Shown one piece after another: positions 22,151 through 34,363 of a stretch of 38,307 nt of DNA (its first letter is position 1; every line of letters starts with the position of its first letter). This DNA is from Cladosporium sp. IMV 00045 (Eukaryota > Ascomycota > Dothideomycetes > Cladosporiales > Cladosporiaceae), in contig MSJI02000193.1 of NCBI GenBank assembly GCA_001931905.2, positions 1 through 38,307 on the forward strand, read 5' to 3'. The notes beneath the pieces were generated by a model that saw only the letters and a list, made by a program, of their open reading frames with translations, did no database searches and was not told the origin of the DNA. The position numbers and the translations under genes were made by a program.

Positions 22151-24198
22151 GCAGATGAAGCCGCAGTCGCCATGCGCTCAGTCGCGCGGGTGCCTTGAGA
22201 GAAGAAGAGGTGGTGAGGTGAGAAGGTCGAGTTTCCTCTTGTTGTTTGTTGCACACGCGAGATGTGGGGTGATGTCAAGATTCCAAGTTTTTCTTTGTGT
22301 CGCTGAATCGCGATGTAACTCGAAATTCGGATCTCAGAGAATCAGAATGAGAACCATGGAGCACGCCTGTCAGTAGTGTAAGAAGAGAAACAGACCAGGA
22401 CATGCGATCGGGCTCTGGCGGTGACGGCGGAGAGGGCAGATGAACGGTGACGCTGAGGTCACGCGTGGAGCAGAGAGTCAAGTGGTCCCACACACTAGGG
22501 AGATTGGTATGGGGAAGCAAATACCACAAGGAGGAACTACTAAGACGCTCCGAGCGCGCCGGCACTGGGCGGTATGCGGAAATAGCCAGAAGTGCCGTGA
22601 AGACTTGGGCGGGCGGATTGGCTTTTTCTTTCTGGCGGAACGAGGAGGGGTGGTTATTTGATATGATGGTGGAGGCTAAAATCGCCCCCGAAAGGATTGG
22701 GTTTTTCTGATGATGATGATGCGAGACAACTGCGAAATCCTAATCGACTGACCGACTGTGAGACGAGGCCGGTCTACGCAAGCGGTGTGTACAACCCGTT
22801 ATGTATGTATAGCAGATAGAATACTTCTACATCTCCCTCTCGCGCCATACATCAGGTGAAGCGTGTCACAAGGCCCCAATAATGTCTTAGCCAGTCATAT
22901 GTGCAGGGCTGGGAAAAGGGAGAGAGAGATTATGCGGTTTCAGAAGCAGGCGACAGAACAGGCAAAAGCGAATGAGCGAAAGATACGGTAACAAGGAAAG
23001 GAAGGAAAGAGAGAGTACAGTACGTCGGATCTGGTACCTTACCCGGGCCGGGATGCACATGTGATGCGGGCAGGGTAATAATCAAGAAGATGACGCAAGT
23101 ATCCACACACAGGGTACACAGGTACGCGGCGCAAGCGAAGACAGGTGATTGGGAATCTCTCATCCATCCATGTCCAGCATCAGGTCCGGTTTTGGAGGTC
23201 AGCAAGAAGTGGGAGGTGGAAGAGAGAAAAGAGGAAGAGGCTTTTGGGGGGAAACGGGGGAGCCGAACACATCCGTTCCGATCAGCCAACAAAGTCTATA
23301 CCAGACCAAACTGTTCATAGGTAAAGTAGCAAAGAACACGACAGCACGAGTCCTTCCTTCCCACCGCCATCTTCCTGGGTAATTGACTTGCCAAATTCGC
23401 AAGAAAGCAGAAAACACCCGCGCAACCTGTGCGTACGTTGCATCGGCCCGCGGGATGGCAATCGAGAACGCAACCCAATCTTGAGCTCGCGAGCCTACTT
23501 TCACATGCCATTTATTCTTCCCCATCTCATGACTGGCCAGCTGAACAGAAAAAAACGCAAAAGCCCGATCTGACTCAACCCCGGGGGGGCGCTGCAAGGG
23601 CGCCGCACATGATTCGAGCCAGTCGAGCCAGTGCCCCCCTAACTTCTGGAGGTGAGTGGTTCGCGTAAGTGCAGCACGGCTGCAAGGCTCGACAAGGCTC
23701 TTACTGGTGTCACGCGAGAGGGTCTGGGATGGGGTGGTGGCATGGGATGGAGGATGGAGGGCGATCAGCTAGCATTTTGCAGTTAGGCGGGAGGGTGGGT
23801 TTAGCATGTGCATGTGCGTGTGCATTTTGCATATAGGCTTGCTTGCTGCTATAACTTGTAGCTTGTGCTTGTGCCGGTTTCAGATAAGGCGTGGGATGGT
23901 TGGTTGGGGCCAGTGGGATGATGACAGCGAAGAGTAGAAAGGGAGAACGTGTGCGGGTCGGTGGGTTTCATTGAGTCGTTGATATCTTTGCCCAGTCTGA
24001 CATTTAATGTTTGACTACAGACCATACTATACACAGCGTCATTTTCGTGCGTGTTTGGGGACAGGACAGCGAAGAGATGTATGTATGCGCTGTTCTTTGC
24101 AAGCAGGATTTCTCGTTAGAAATAAAGTCATTCTTATATCGTAATATCGTCCAATCGGAAACGAACCAAGAAATCAATTCAATCCAAGTCATTTACGT
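22151..24198. other. 2-kb spacer: lipase promoter to antiporter 3' end
   Basis: No supported gene. The left part is the promoter of the minus-strand lipase, with a GATGATGATGATG run at about 22710. The centre is purine-rich with AGGAAAGGAAGGAAAGAGAGAG-like tracts at about 22995. An imperfect palindrome lies at 23585-23638. The right end is the 3' flank of the antiporter. Small frames on both strands show no domain. Confidence 0.5.
23585..23638. repeat. Imperfect inverted repeat
   Basis: GGGGGCGCTG at 23585-23594 pairs with CAGTGCCCCC at 23629-23638 over ten positions with one mismatch, enclosing a 34-nt loop that itself holds the short repeat CGAGCCAGTCGAGCCAG. Function unknown. Confidence 0.6.
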
Positions 24199-26969
24199 TT
24201 ACTCCTGCACCTTCGCCAGGACAACGAGCAAGCTGGCTCGCATATTCTCGCCCAAGACCTTTTGTGCTGTGTTACCGAGACAGCCCGTCACGCTGCCCGA
24301 GTCTCCCGTGTTGCCTCTGCCCATGACGATGATGTCTCCTCCGTTCTTTGGGTTCTGCGCCACTTCTTTCTTTGCTCGTTCTAATGTTGCATCGAAGAGG
24401 GAGCTGGCCGAAACACTCTCGAAGATAACGCGGTCTGCAAGCTCGGAGGGGAGAGAGTTGCGCATCGTCGCGAAGAAAACCGCGTCGGACTCGCCTGACC
24501 AGGGAGCCGCAGCTTCTTTGCTGGTGGCTGTGACGGTGACTCGCTGCACAGCATTGGAACCACTGCCCTCTTCGCCAGACGAGCTGGATGGGGAGGTGGA
24601 TGTGAAGTGCACGATTGTGGCGGTGACTTCTGGGTTTTCGGCGAGTTGCAGTACCAACCGGAGAGCAGCCCGTCCATCAGCGCCACCATAGAAAGGCAGG
24701 AAGATGTGATGGCTCCGATCGATGGTCGGAAGTGTCTGGAACTCGCTGTGCTTGCGTAGACTGAGGGCGCTCGCGGAGCGACTCAGCGTGGACGGACGCT
24801 GGCGCAGAGTCCCACTGAAGCCTTTGTTGATGAACACTGCTGCGTTGCAAGTGGCAGTATCGAGCGCTTTGGTGACAAAACTGTTATAGGCGTCCGAAGC
24901 GAACTTGTCCAGAGTACTGTCGCTTGAGACGGTTTGTGTTTCTGTGAGTCCTCCAGTCTCGCTCCAAGGTAGAAGTAAAAGATCGGAGGACTGGTCGGTT
25001 GCCTTGTTGACAAGGACATCTGGGAAAGAGCTTACTGGTGTGATGTTAACCTCGCCTGAGACAGCAAGGTTGTAGATCTGGCCGAGCACGCGAAAGGCGT
25101 TGATAACAGGATCGAACAGCGAATATTCTTCGACTTCCGACACCTTCATGACGGATGAACCACGATCTGCCAATTCGAGCAGTCTGACACCATGCACATG
25201 AAGTGGCTTCTTTCGTGGGTAATCTCCAAGGCCGGGACCAGGATTGCCCTCTTGTGTCTCTGAATGTGCTGCCGTACCTGGCTTGCCTGCCGAAGGATGC
25301 TTTCTCTTCACCGAATCGTTTGGCTTGCCGCTCAGCAATGACACAAAGGCAAGCAATGTTGGCATGTTGTCGAGACGCAAGTACACCAGCAGATTCTTAA
25401 CTTTGTCAGACTGGAGCTTGGCTCGGACGACCTCGGTGTCCCCATGACTGCCGTCAAGCGGTTTGCCAGTATCCCAATCGATTTCCCCTCGCTTCCAAGC
25501 CTCGAGTTTCCTCTGGTACCAAGGTGGGTAGAGCGCTGCGGTCAACGGGGTAGTGGCGAAGGTGGTGATAAGGGCCATGACGACGAAAATCGTAAATGTC
25601 CTTGTGCTCAGGATCCTAGCCTGCAGCCCGATGTTCAGCACGATCAACTCTACAAGTCCCTTGCAAGACATGAGAGCTCCGATGGTGAAGGATTCGCGCC
25701 AGACTAAGCCAGTCAATCGAGCAGCCAAGGTCGCGCCGATGAATTTGGCAAAGAATGCGACGAAGATGACAGCAACTGTGTAGCCCCAAGTAATCCCATT
25801 ATCCAAGAGACCGACATCCGTGTTAAGACCGGATAGGGCGAAGTATAGTGGGAGGAACAGCGCCCCAATAAGATCCTCAATCTTCTCAGTGACCTTGATG
25901 GCGAAACCACCTTCGTGCGGACAAATGAGACCAGCCATGAAAGCCCCGAAAATGGCGTGAACACCAATCACGCCAGTGAAGAAGGATGAACCGAGAGCAA
26001 TCATGAGTGTCAACACGATCATGCCCTGAGACGGGCCATCAGTGAGGGCGTTGCCTCGCCGCAGCACCCACAGGAAAGCAGGGCGCAGGGCGAAAAAGAG
26101 GAATAGTGCGTAGGCAACGCAAGTCAAGAGAACCCAGAGGGCTGTGAGGCCGCTGCCAGCGTTGACGAGGGCGACGCAGAGCGCAAGAAGAATCCAGCCG
26201 ACGACATCGTTTCCAACACCAGCTGATAAGACAATGACACCAACTGTGGTTGTGAGTAGCTTGAGTTCAGTAAGGATACGGCAGAGCACAGGGAAGGCCT
26301 AGTTCATGTCAGCAGAACCCAGGATGTCATTTTACCAGGCAAACTCACCGTAATAGCCATTGCAACACCAACGAACAACATGAACGTTCCAAATTCTATC
26401 GGCACAATATTCGGCTCGTCCTGGAATTCATGGTACAGACCCCAAGCAAGGGCACAGCCCAGACCGAAAGGCAAAGCCATGCCGGCCAGACCGACACTCA
26501 CAGCCGGCCGCCAATTGCTGATCAGCCATCGCATGTCCACTTCCAGACCGACCAAGAACAAAAACAACACTAGGCCGAGATTAGCGACCAGGTTGAGATT
26601 CGGGATGGATTCCTGCGGGAAAATGGCATCGGTGAATCCAGGGATGCGACCCATGACGGACGGGCCTAGGAGAATGCCGCCGATGACTTCTGCGATCACG
26701 CGAGGTTGGCGGATTCGAGAAAGAGGCCAGTGGAGGAGGCGGCAGAAGATGACGATGATGCTGGCCTGAAGAAGGACATGTTAGAGCTCTGGGCTGAGAA
26801 GGCCGAGCTGGTGGAATCGAAGTAGCTATACCTGGATGATGAACAATATGATGGGGTTTTTGGGATCATAGTCGGACGGATCCTCGCCTTCGAGGATACC
26901 GCCTTGCGGTCTCGCGCGAAACGTGCTTGAGGGACTCGCGGCGCTCGAGGCGCTGGTGGCGGACGACAT
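24199..26969 (-). CDS. KHA1: K+/H+ antiporter, Kha1 type (CPA2 family)
   Basis: Three exons on the minus strand: 26969-26832, 26765-26349 and 26298-24199, with introns of 66 and 50 bp, both phase 0; 884 residues. A hydrophilic N-terminus of about 35 residues precedes a Na+/H+-exchanger membrane domain to about residue 440. Kha1/CHX features are GGILLGPSVMGR, FLFLVGLEVDMR, AGVGNDVVGW, GVHAIFGAFMAGLICPHEG, LFLPLYFALSGLNTDVG and MSCKGLVELIVLNIG. The cytosolic C-terminal half contains FLPFYGGADGRAALRLVLQLA and a final IIVMGRGNTGD segment, reminiscent of a nucleotide-binding Usp-like fold. Yeast Kha1 resides in the Golgi and exchanges K+ for H+ to set lumenal pH. The first in-frame ATG is 26969; the open frame further upstream begins with non-ATG codons. 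Confidence 0.93.
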
Positions 26970-27906
26970 GACTGCTACTGCCAGTTGTTTGTACGGCGGG
27001 TGGTGCAAGATGAGCTCCCGGGGCTAGAAGATGCGGCTCTCAGCCTTGGAGGATGCTCCCACGCTCGACGGGCGATGGATAGGAGATGGCTGTCATCAAG
27101 TATATGTATGCTGATGAACAGATGTCCCAAGGTCAGATTGCGCGAGTTGTCAGAGGTAGAAACCCTCCAGGTCGCCAAGGTCTTGAGAGGGCTTGCAGCT
27201 ACGGACCCGCGCGCACATGCTGATGCTCTGTCTGTCGCGGCGGCAGGCGGCGGGTGGGATAGGCGTAGTGCGGTACCCTGCCTCGCCTGCGTCTATTTTC
27301 TCTCAGTACCGAATGACTGCGACCTGCGAAGACGTCCGTGAGCGTGGATGACCCCATGCGGAATCTGTGTTTGACGGATTGGATTGGCCTAGACTTTGGG
27401 GCCATTCCAGACGACGTTGGCTGGCTGACGACAATAGATGCTCGAGAATGATTTCCCCAAGGCTTTTGATTATACATATGATATATCTCAATCATATTTC
27501 TGCGGTGCTCTTGGCTTTTCTTCTCTTCATTGTTCGATGCAGCAATTCCACTGAAGATCGCGCCCGTGCTGCGTGTTTGACTCTTTACCGCTCAAAGTCT
27601 CGTGAGCTGCCACTTCAGGGCATACTCCAGGCGCAGCATCAGCATCTCCCTTGGTGCCGCCTTCACGTCTCACAGAACCTGCGCCTTGTGTGTTGTGCAT
27701 GTGCTCGACGCCATCTCTATTGTTTTTCACCACGTGCCAGTATAACCGTGCTGTCACAGGGGAAGAACCTCACAGAGCCCTTGCAGAGCACGGGAACACC
27801 AGTGCACACCCTCTCTTCGAAAGCTCGTGTATTCATGCTAAGCTACACGCATTTACCGCGTATAACCTCTGCTGTACAAAATCTGCTCATGCAGTCCGCC
27901 AAACAA
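26970..27906. other. Spacer: antiporter promoter and GH92 3' flank
   Basis: Between two minus-strand genes. No supported gene; the long plus-strand frame from 27367 runs antisense into the mannosidase and is treated as spurious. Confidence 0.5.
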
Positions 27907-30548
27907 TTACGAAGCAGGGCTCGGCGGCAGAGGACCATCTGCCCACCTCACCGCCTCGCTCCCCAAGGAGAACTCCATCGTGCCACCCTCAGCAAAGACG
28001 TCCTCCCAAGCAACCCACGCCTTATTCCAGTCCTCACCGTTCACTCTGAGGCTCTGCACGTAGATGTTTTCGTCCTGATCCCCGCCGCTGCTCGTGATCC
28101 GCAGTTTCTTGCCATCGCCCAAATCCAGCTCGAGCCTATCGAACCACGGCGAGCCGACGAGGAACGTCGTCTGCCCCGTCACGGGATACAATCCTATCAT
28201 GTTCCACAGCGCCCACGTCTGCATGGCGCCTGCGTCCGCGTTGCCTGGCAGACCATCTGCGCCTGCGCCGAAGTAATTTTTCGCGGCGTACCGTGAGTAC
28301 TTGACGCTGAGGTCTTGCCTGCCGGCGAAGTTGAACAGGTAGGGTGTAGTATATCTGGTCGAAATTATCAGTACACACTATCTTAGCGTTTGGCAGACTT
28401 GGATTAGTTCATCGCACTTACGCAGGTTGATTCCCAGGATTGTAGATCGTATTGCCAAACGCTTCATTGCCATCAAACACACCAGGCTCGAAGAACTTCT
28501 CCAGACGGGCCGTGAAATTCTCCGCTCCGCCTGCCAGCTCGATCAAATGGTAGACGTCGTGGTGTGCATTGAGCGAGTATGACCAGGGTACGTCCTGGTA
28601 CAAGGGATCTGTGTATTGGTCAGCGAGATGTCTAGGGTGTCATGCGTGCGATGTCCGCATCTCAGCTAATGTACACAGATATCAAGCCCCACGAATCCGC
28701 TCTAGAGGCATTTAGCCAGAGAGACGTTGCCAAATAAAGACTAGAATCTCCGCAACATCTTGGCAGCCATGCGGTAATACCGGAGCTCCTGTGACATCGA
28801 AAGCCTTATGTCACCAAGGAGAGTAACCAAGATTGCAGCGACCTTTCCCGAGATCCTTGCATGAAACGACAGTTTGACTCACCTCCCCAATAACATCCAC
28901 CGCATTGCAGCGGATCGTAGTCTTGAAAACTTCCGTTCTCGAATCTGGGAGCGACGAAACCACTGAAGCCAAGGCTTTCTTGCTTTGGATTCCAGTGGTT
29001 TCTCCAGTTCCTCGATCGATTCAAATATTTTGTCGCTTCTTCCTCTTTGCCTAAACCGGATGCAACCTGATAAAGACCAAAGTCGTTGCTGGAGTATTCG
29101 ACTGCTCGTGACACTGCACGGGAGAACCTAGGGGTGATGTAGCCCAACGAGAGCCAGTCCGGCAATGCCCCGCGTCCCTCCTTGGTAGAAGAGTCTGGCG
29201 CAATAGGATCGTTGTTGTTTCCCGGCACGGTTTCGGCGTTGGTCTGCATTGCCTCGAACGCATCTTCCCAATCAACGCCTTGCACACCTTTCACGAAAGC
29301 ATCTGCCAGCACGTTATCGGCGTTCGAGCCGCCTTGCGTGCGTCCAGTAAATTCGGATGACCTCGCGTCGGGGAGAAAGCCCTCGTTTCGCCAGATGTCG
29401 ACCAAGCTACGAATGATCTCGCTGTAGGCTTTGGGTTGGAAGACTTGCCACATCGAAGTCGAGCAGCGGAAGAGGTCCCACAGGGTGAAGAAGTCATCGT
29501 AGCTCGGTTCGTTCGAGCTCCATTTGCTGTTCTCTCCCGTGCGGTTTGAAGGTATCAGGTGCATTCCGTATAAATAAGTGTATAGCTGGGTCAAGATGGT
29601 TTCGTTGGTCTCAGACGTGGCGAATTTGGAGAACACGTCTGTTGCCCAACGATTCTGGGCGCGCGAGACGAGCGTGGCGAGGTCAGTTCCTGCGGGGATC
29701 TGAGCATCGGCATTACTGCAGGCTTGTGTTGTGGAGATGAATGATATCCCCACCCGAGAGGTTACAGACGTGGTATCGAAGGCGAAGATACCACCTTGCC
29801 GGTAGCTGCCGTTGGTGGAGTTTGATCGATCGAAGGAATACAGTTCCGTGCCATTACCGGTAAAAGTACGTGCACTGGTAGGGGTCTGATCAAAATGGCC
29901 GCAGAAGTATATAGTCCAGTCTGGAGACAAGTTCCATCCATTGTTGTAGATACCATGGCCTTGATATCCGTCCTCAGTAAGCCTGAAGCTACCTCCAGAA
30001 TATTCTTGGCCCCAACCAAAGCCACGATAAGAAGGAAGTACGTGGCTGACATCGACGACGACATCCTTTTGGTTTTGTTCAGGGAAAGTGTACTGATAAA
30101 AGCCGGCTCTCTCGCTACCAGCAAGCTCAACGGTGATCCCGCCTTGTAGTTCACTACGGTAATACCCTACTTCGGCGTAGTCTTCATCTGTCCTCTCCAG
30201 ACCCAGGTCCACGAGGGGGTTGCTCAGATTTCCGATTGCAGGCATTTGGCTGACGACACCATATTTGGGAGCACCGCCAGTTCCAGTCTCATGCATCATT
30301 GAGAAGCCAAAGATCTGACCTGACGGAAGGTAGCCAGAATATGCGTCCGTGGTACCATCCTGGACATCCGGTCCTAGCTTGACCATGGAAAATGGAGCGG
30401 CAACCACGCCAGGAAAGACATTGCCGCCACTTGTAGTGCCGAGGAAGGCATTAGTGTATCTTGGATAATCTGTGTTGTTGATTTGAGAAGCTGCAAAGCC
30501 AAGGACTGGAAGCCATGAAGTAAGGAAAGGGAATTGAACTCGCGGCAT
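27907..30548 (-). CDS. Secreted GH92 alpha-mannosidase
   Basis: Three exons on the minus strand: 30548-28883, 28608-28422 and 28354-27907; 766 residues, normal for fungal GH92. The introns are 274 and 67 bp, the first unusually long for this window, but joining across it gives the expected CYWGGDPLYQDVPWSYSLNAHHD. An N-terminal signal peptide (MPRVQFPFLTSWLPVLGFAAS) indicates secretion. The N-terminal beta-sandwich contains YPRYTNAFLGTTSGGNVFPG and FSMMHETGTGGAP; the catalytic (alpha/alpha)6 barrel contains YLYGMHLIPSNRT, SYDDFFTLWDLFRC, DNVLADAFVKG and NADAGAMQTW at about 656-665 with the conserved acidic residue, followed by IGLYPV. GH92 enzymes are Ca2+-dependent exo-alpha-mannosidases, mostly alpha-1,2, acting on N-glycans or mannan; linkage specificity is not determined here. 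Many N-x-S/T sites are present. An in-frame ATG 42 codons upstream is less likely because it would bury the signal peptide. Confidence 0.94.
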
Positions 30549-32009
30549 ATTGTATAGAGCAGCTCCTACCGGAGCAGTGCAAGTAGATTCGCAGGAAGAA
30601 GGAAATCGATAGGAAATAGGAGGATCCCAACAGAACACATGTACTTGCCTTGTCGAAGAGGCCGAGAGGCCCACTTGTGTGATGCATTATTTCTCTGCCG
30701 CAATCCGACTTGGACAACAATGAGTTCGCCCAGCTATGCGCGACCGCAGGCAGAATCGATATGTATGCTTGGTGTTGAAGCTGAAGGTGAGTCCAAGACA
30801 TGGCGGCCATTGTTGGCGTGGCCAGTATACGCGCTCTGATTCGCTGGAGGGCAAGAAGCGTGCCTGTTGATCACTTTTGATTGACCGTTCGGACGAAAGA
30901 AGGATTCCAGGCACAACAGTCTCGCGCGCAGCTGTGGCAGTGCCGATATCTCCAAGGCTGATGCCTTGAATCTTCGTTATTCGAAGAGTCGAGGGTCTGT
31001 CGCCGAGTAGACTGCGTGCCGTCTAGCCAAAGCCAACCTGGTCGTACTGCATGAACGCGACGGACCTATTGGCTGGCGTACAGAATGGCTGACAGGTGCA
31101 TGTATATTACCTCGTTTGCGGGTGCTATAAATATGATTCTTGGTCAATCAAGAATACGCCCCGGATTGGCAACGTGAGGCGCATGCTTCTTGTATGCCTT
31201 CAAGTTGCCGCCACCCACGTCAGTAGTCAATACGGCGATGGATGGCATTTGTGTATTTTGTGCGTATTCCAGGCAGAGATAGCTTCCCCTGGCGTTAATA
31301 ATCCTCAGGAGCATAAAGCAGCTGGTAGTGGCATGGCGACGCTGGGAGACACTGTGATAAGTGCCAGAAAGTACGAGCTCGTGAGATGATGCCGCAGTAG
31401 GTGTTGTCCTCCACCCGTCACGCGCGCCACCTTAAGCGAATTTAGACGAGTGGCTGATGAGACAGTATCGGATTTGCCGTTGAGTATTTCTTGACACCTT
31501 CCACTTCAGGCGCGTCTAGACAACCGGTCGACATGCTGTAGTAGTATGCGATGGTGTCTGCGTGCCTGAGTGGACAAGCGCTGTCTCGAGCTCAAAGTCT
31601 CCTCGCAGCCGTCTCCGAGGCTCCCTCCCTCCTCCGATCACGGCCATCCAAACGTCAGCTAGCACCAAACAAGAAAGTGAGATCGCATCACCATCGAGAG
31701 GCACGCGGCAGTAGAGCAAAATGGTGGTGCACCAGCCCACAGCATCATTCGCACGCCGAATCTATATCTTGCTTGGGAATCTTCAAGCGAAGGCGATGTC
31801 TGCTGTTCTGTCGACTGACTGAGCATCCCTACGCCATTTGCTCGACCCACAAGTTGGGCCCTTCGAAAGCGAGCAGTCGTCAGCATGTTCGCATCATTGA
31901 CCACTGAATTGATTTGATCGCAGTGTTTCTTGACAACATTGCTGGAAGTCTCAGCTGGAACTGATCGGCATCGGATCTTGCAAGCAAAGTCTTGCCAGAT
32001 ACGTTGGAG
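30549..32009. other. Divergent promoter region: GH92 and F-box gene
   Basis: Head-to-head intergenic region of about 1.46 kb. No supported gene. A TATAAATAT element lies at about 31123-31131 on the plus strand, and the 150 bp before 32010 is the F-box gene leader. The open frames in this region have no recognisable domain. Confidence 0.5.
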
Positions 32010-33654
32010 ATGGAAGACACACAGCATGCGTCCTCGCTACTTGCGCTGCCCGCAGAGCTCATATACGATATTCTCAGTTACCTCACGCCGCTGGACCTCG
32101 CTCGTGTTGCATGTACCTGCCGACACCTCCACACTCAGTCCTACGATGACCGAATATGGCAGGTTTTGGTCTCTCAAAACCTCCCACAGCCGATCACCGA
32201 GCCCACACCTTTGAAGCGCTTTCGCGATCTTTATATTGCCCACCATCCGCACTGGTTTCTTCCAAAACAGCGGATCTGGTTTGCCGACTCGGAACCTAAC
32301 GGCAAATTGCTCATTGCAAGATACGATCAAAGAAGAGGATGCATAGAAGCGTACGCCGTCACAGCCGTGCGAGGTCGATTAGAGGTAGACCGTTGGGAAA
32401 AGGACACAAATGTCATCATACACAGCTTCGATCCGAAAGTGTCACTGGATTTGAATCAGCCAGTCCTCAAGCTTGATGTCAATAGCTTGCGCACTGATGA
32501 TCAACCAGATGCATTTCCATGCGATCGCGACTATGCGCCGCCTTCGCGGTATAGTAAGGAAACGGTGATGGAAACCTTCGCAGAATCAGGTCTGTACGGT
32601 TCTTTCATGCTCACTCGCAAACTGCCAGCCAATGCTATTGGTCCAAACACTTCTGTATGGCCGCCGTTGAGATTCCCGGCACACGCTCGCGTACGCAACG
32701 ACAGCGCAGACGGATACAGTTCTTCAGGGCACCGCCCATCGACTTTGAGTGAGGTCAGCCAGCACAACTTTCGCCTCCGAAAATGGGTAGAATACACTGG
32801 CCGTTACTCGTCTCCTCGAATCATGTCGTTCACTTCCCCAAATGGATTGTCTGCGGCAACCGGCGGTGCTCCAGGAAACTATTTTACTGGCAACGGCATG
32901 AGTGTAAGAATGCCCGAGGACATCACCACGTACGCTGCTTTACCTGCAGAGTGCTACATGCCTACGAAGGACAAACCGTGGCAAGGCCTCTGGTGTGGGG
33001 ATTACAGTGGGCACGGCTGCGAATTTCTTGTCATCCTTCAACTGGACGCAGATGATGAGAAGCCTCTGCCTTCAGGTATGGAGGAGTTGAGCTGGTGGTT
33101 CAGAAAACAGAGAATGCGTGGCAGCAGCATCAGCAGCACCGAGAGTAGTCACGCGAGCGCCCAGCAAGAACCGGAGGCTGCTGTTCCTTTGACAGCGTTG
33201 CAACAGTCATTTCAAAATTTAGTGCAACATCACAACTTGGTGCACGGCGAAACCCATGCCGAAGAGGTCACGGACGTCAAAGACCCGCCCACCGGCCGAC
33301 TAGAGGCCATCAAGTTGACAGGCGATCCGAACATCCCGCGAGCAGAATATACATGGATTGCTCCAGACATTGGAACCGGGGGATTGGTACGAATCGCTGA
33401 TGAAGAACAATTCCGCGGCGCGAGAGTAGTGCGAAGCGCCGGTCACATTGCGCAAAGAGGGTTTCGAGATGGTGAGTGATAGAAAGTTCCTGGCTGTTGG
33501 GCGACATACTAATAAAATCGCGTCTGCTTCAGATCAATACACGACTTCCCAGCTCATCATGATTTCTGAAAACCGACTGGCGCAATTCTGGGATGGTTTC
33601 GGCCATATCTCGTACTATCAAAGGGTCGACTTGGAGAAGCTGATGCAAGTGTGA
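32010..33654 (+). CDS. F-box protein with FBXO31-like C-terminal domain
   Basis: Two exons, 32010-33471 and 33533-33654, with a 61-bp intron (GTGAGT donor, ACTAAT branch, CAG acceptor); 527 residues. An F-box occupies about residues 9-50 (LPAELIYDILSYLTPLDLARVACTCRHLH), the Skp1-binding module of SCF ubiquitin ligases. The C-terminal part contains WQGLWCGDYSGHGCEFLVI at about 325-343, like the cyclin-D1-binding/DUF3506 domain of FBXO31, then a disordered Ser/Gln/Glu-rich stretch (about 375-400) and a conserved-looking tail (GTGGLVRIADEEQFRGARVVRSAGHIAQRGF). It probably recruits a substrate for ubiquitination; the substrate is unknown. The open frame extends a little upstream of the ATG but begins with TTG, so 32010 is chosen. 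Its end lies 709 bp before the next locus. Confidence 0.88.
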
Positions 33655-34363
33655 GATTTTGGTGCGATACCGTTTTAGCGGAGCGTTCTGTGCCCTTCGA
33701 GCATATACCCTCCCCTCTAGTCCATGAAAATCACCTCCTTCGACTGAGATATCCCTCTCCCAAATGATCCCCTCTCCATAATCACGGTGCGAATATTCTC
33801 CCTTCCCACCCACCAAAACGCCCTCTCCCACTGAGATACGCACATACACACCAACCAATAGGCACGAAGCCATTGCTCTCCTTCCCAACGACTGAAAAGC
33901 GTCCTGATATGCGGTCACGCGATACCACGAAAACGAGTGCATGGAGATAGGAACGATGTTAGGTCATGATTGCCCGATTGTTGAAAATCTCGGCTTTGTT
34001 GATAAGCCTTTGCTCCAAAAGCCAGTATTTGAGGTACCGCAGCACCGAACGCCACGTCTGCATTCCAATCGACATGCAACATGCCTACCGAGCCGTGTGC
34101 CGAGCAACGCAGGAGGTTACTCCCTTTGGAGATCTCGACTACTGCCCTTTGCCAATTTTGCACATTTTTGAATCAATGTAGCCGAGTCATTCGTTTTTCA
34201 GCCAGCCGTTTACCATCTGCCCATTTTTCGCGTGAATTTATCAGACACCAGTGGCTTCGAGGATTTGATCGCAAAGCCCCAAAGAGAAAGAGCAAGGGTT
34301 TCCACCAGCATCTGTTGACAACTTCACGTTCGACAAGCGCACCTCCGGTGCAGTGTGCCCCCG
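33655..34363. other. Spacer: F-box 3' flank and repeat-protein promoter
   Basis: No supported gene. The first 250 bases are pyrimidine-rich with repeated CCCTCTCC-like stretches, and the remainder leads to the signal-peptide ATG at 34364. Confidence 0.5.

Noticed and set aside
27367..28296. 309-codon plus-strand frame next to and across the GH92 3' end
   Set aside because: The half overlapping GH92 is antisense shadow, the other half has no domain or splice support, and the composition is not protein-like.
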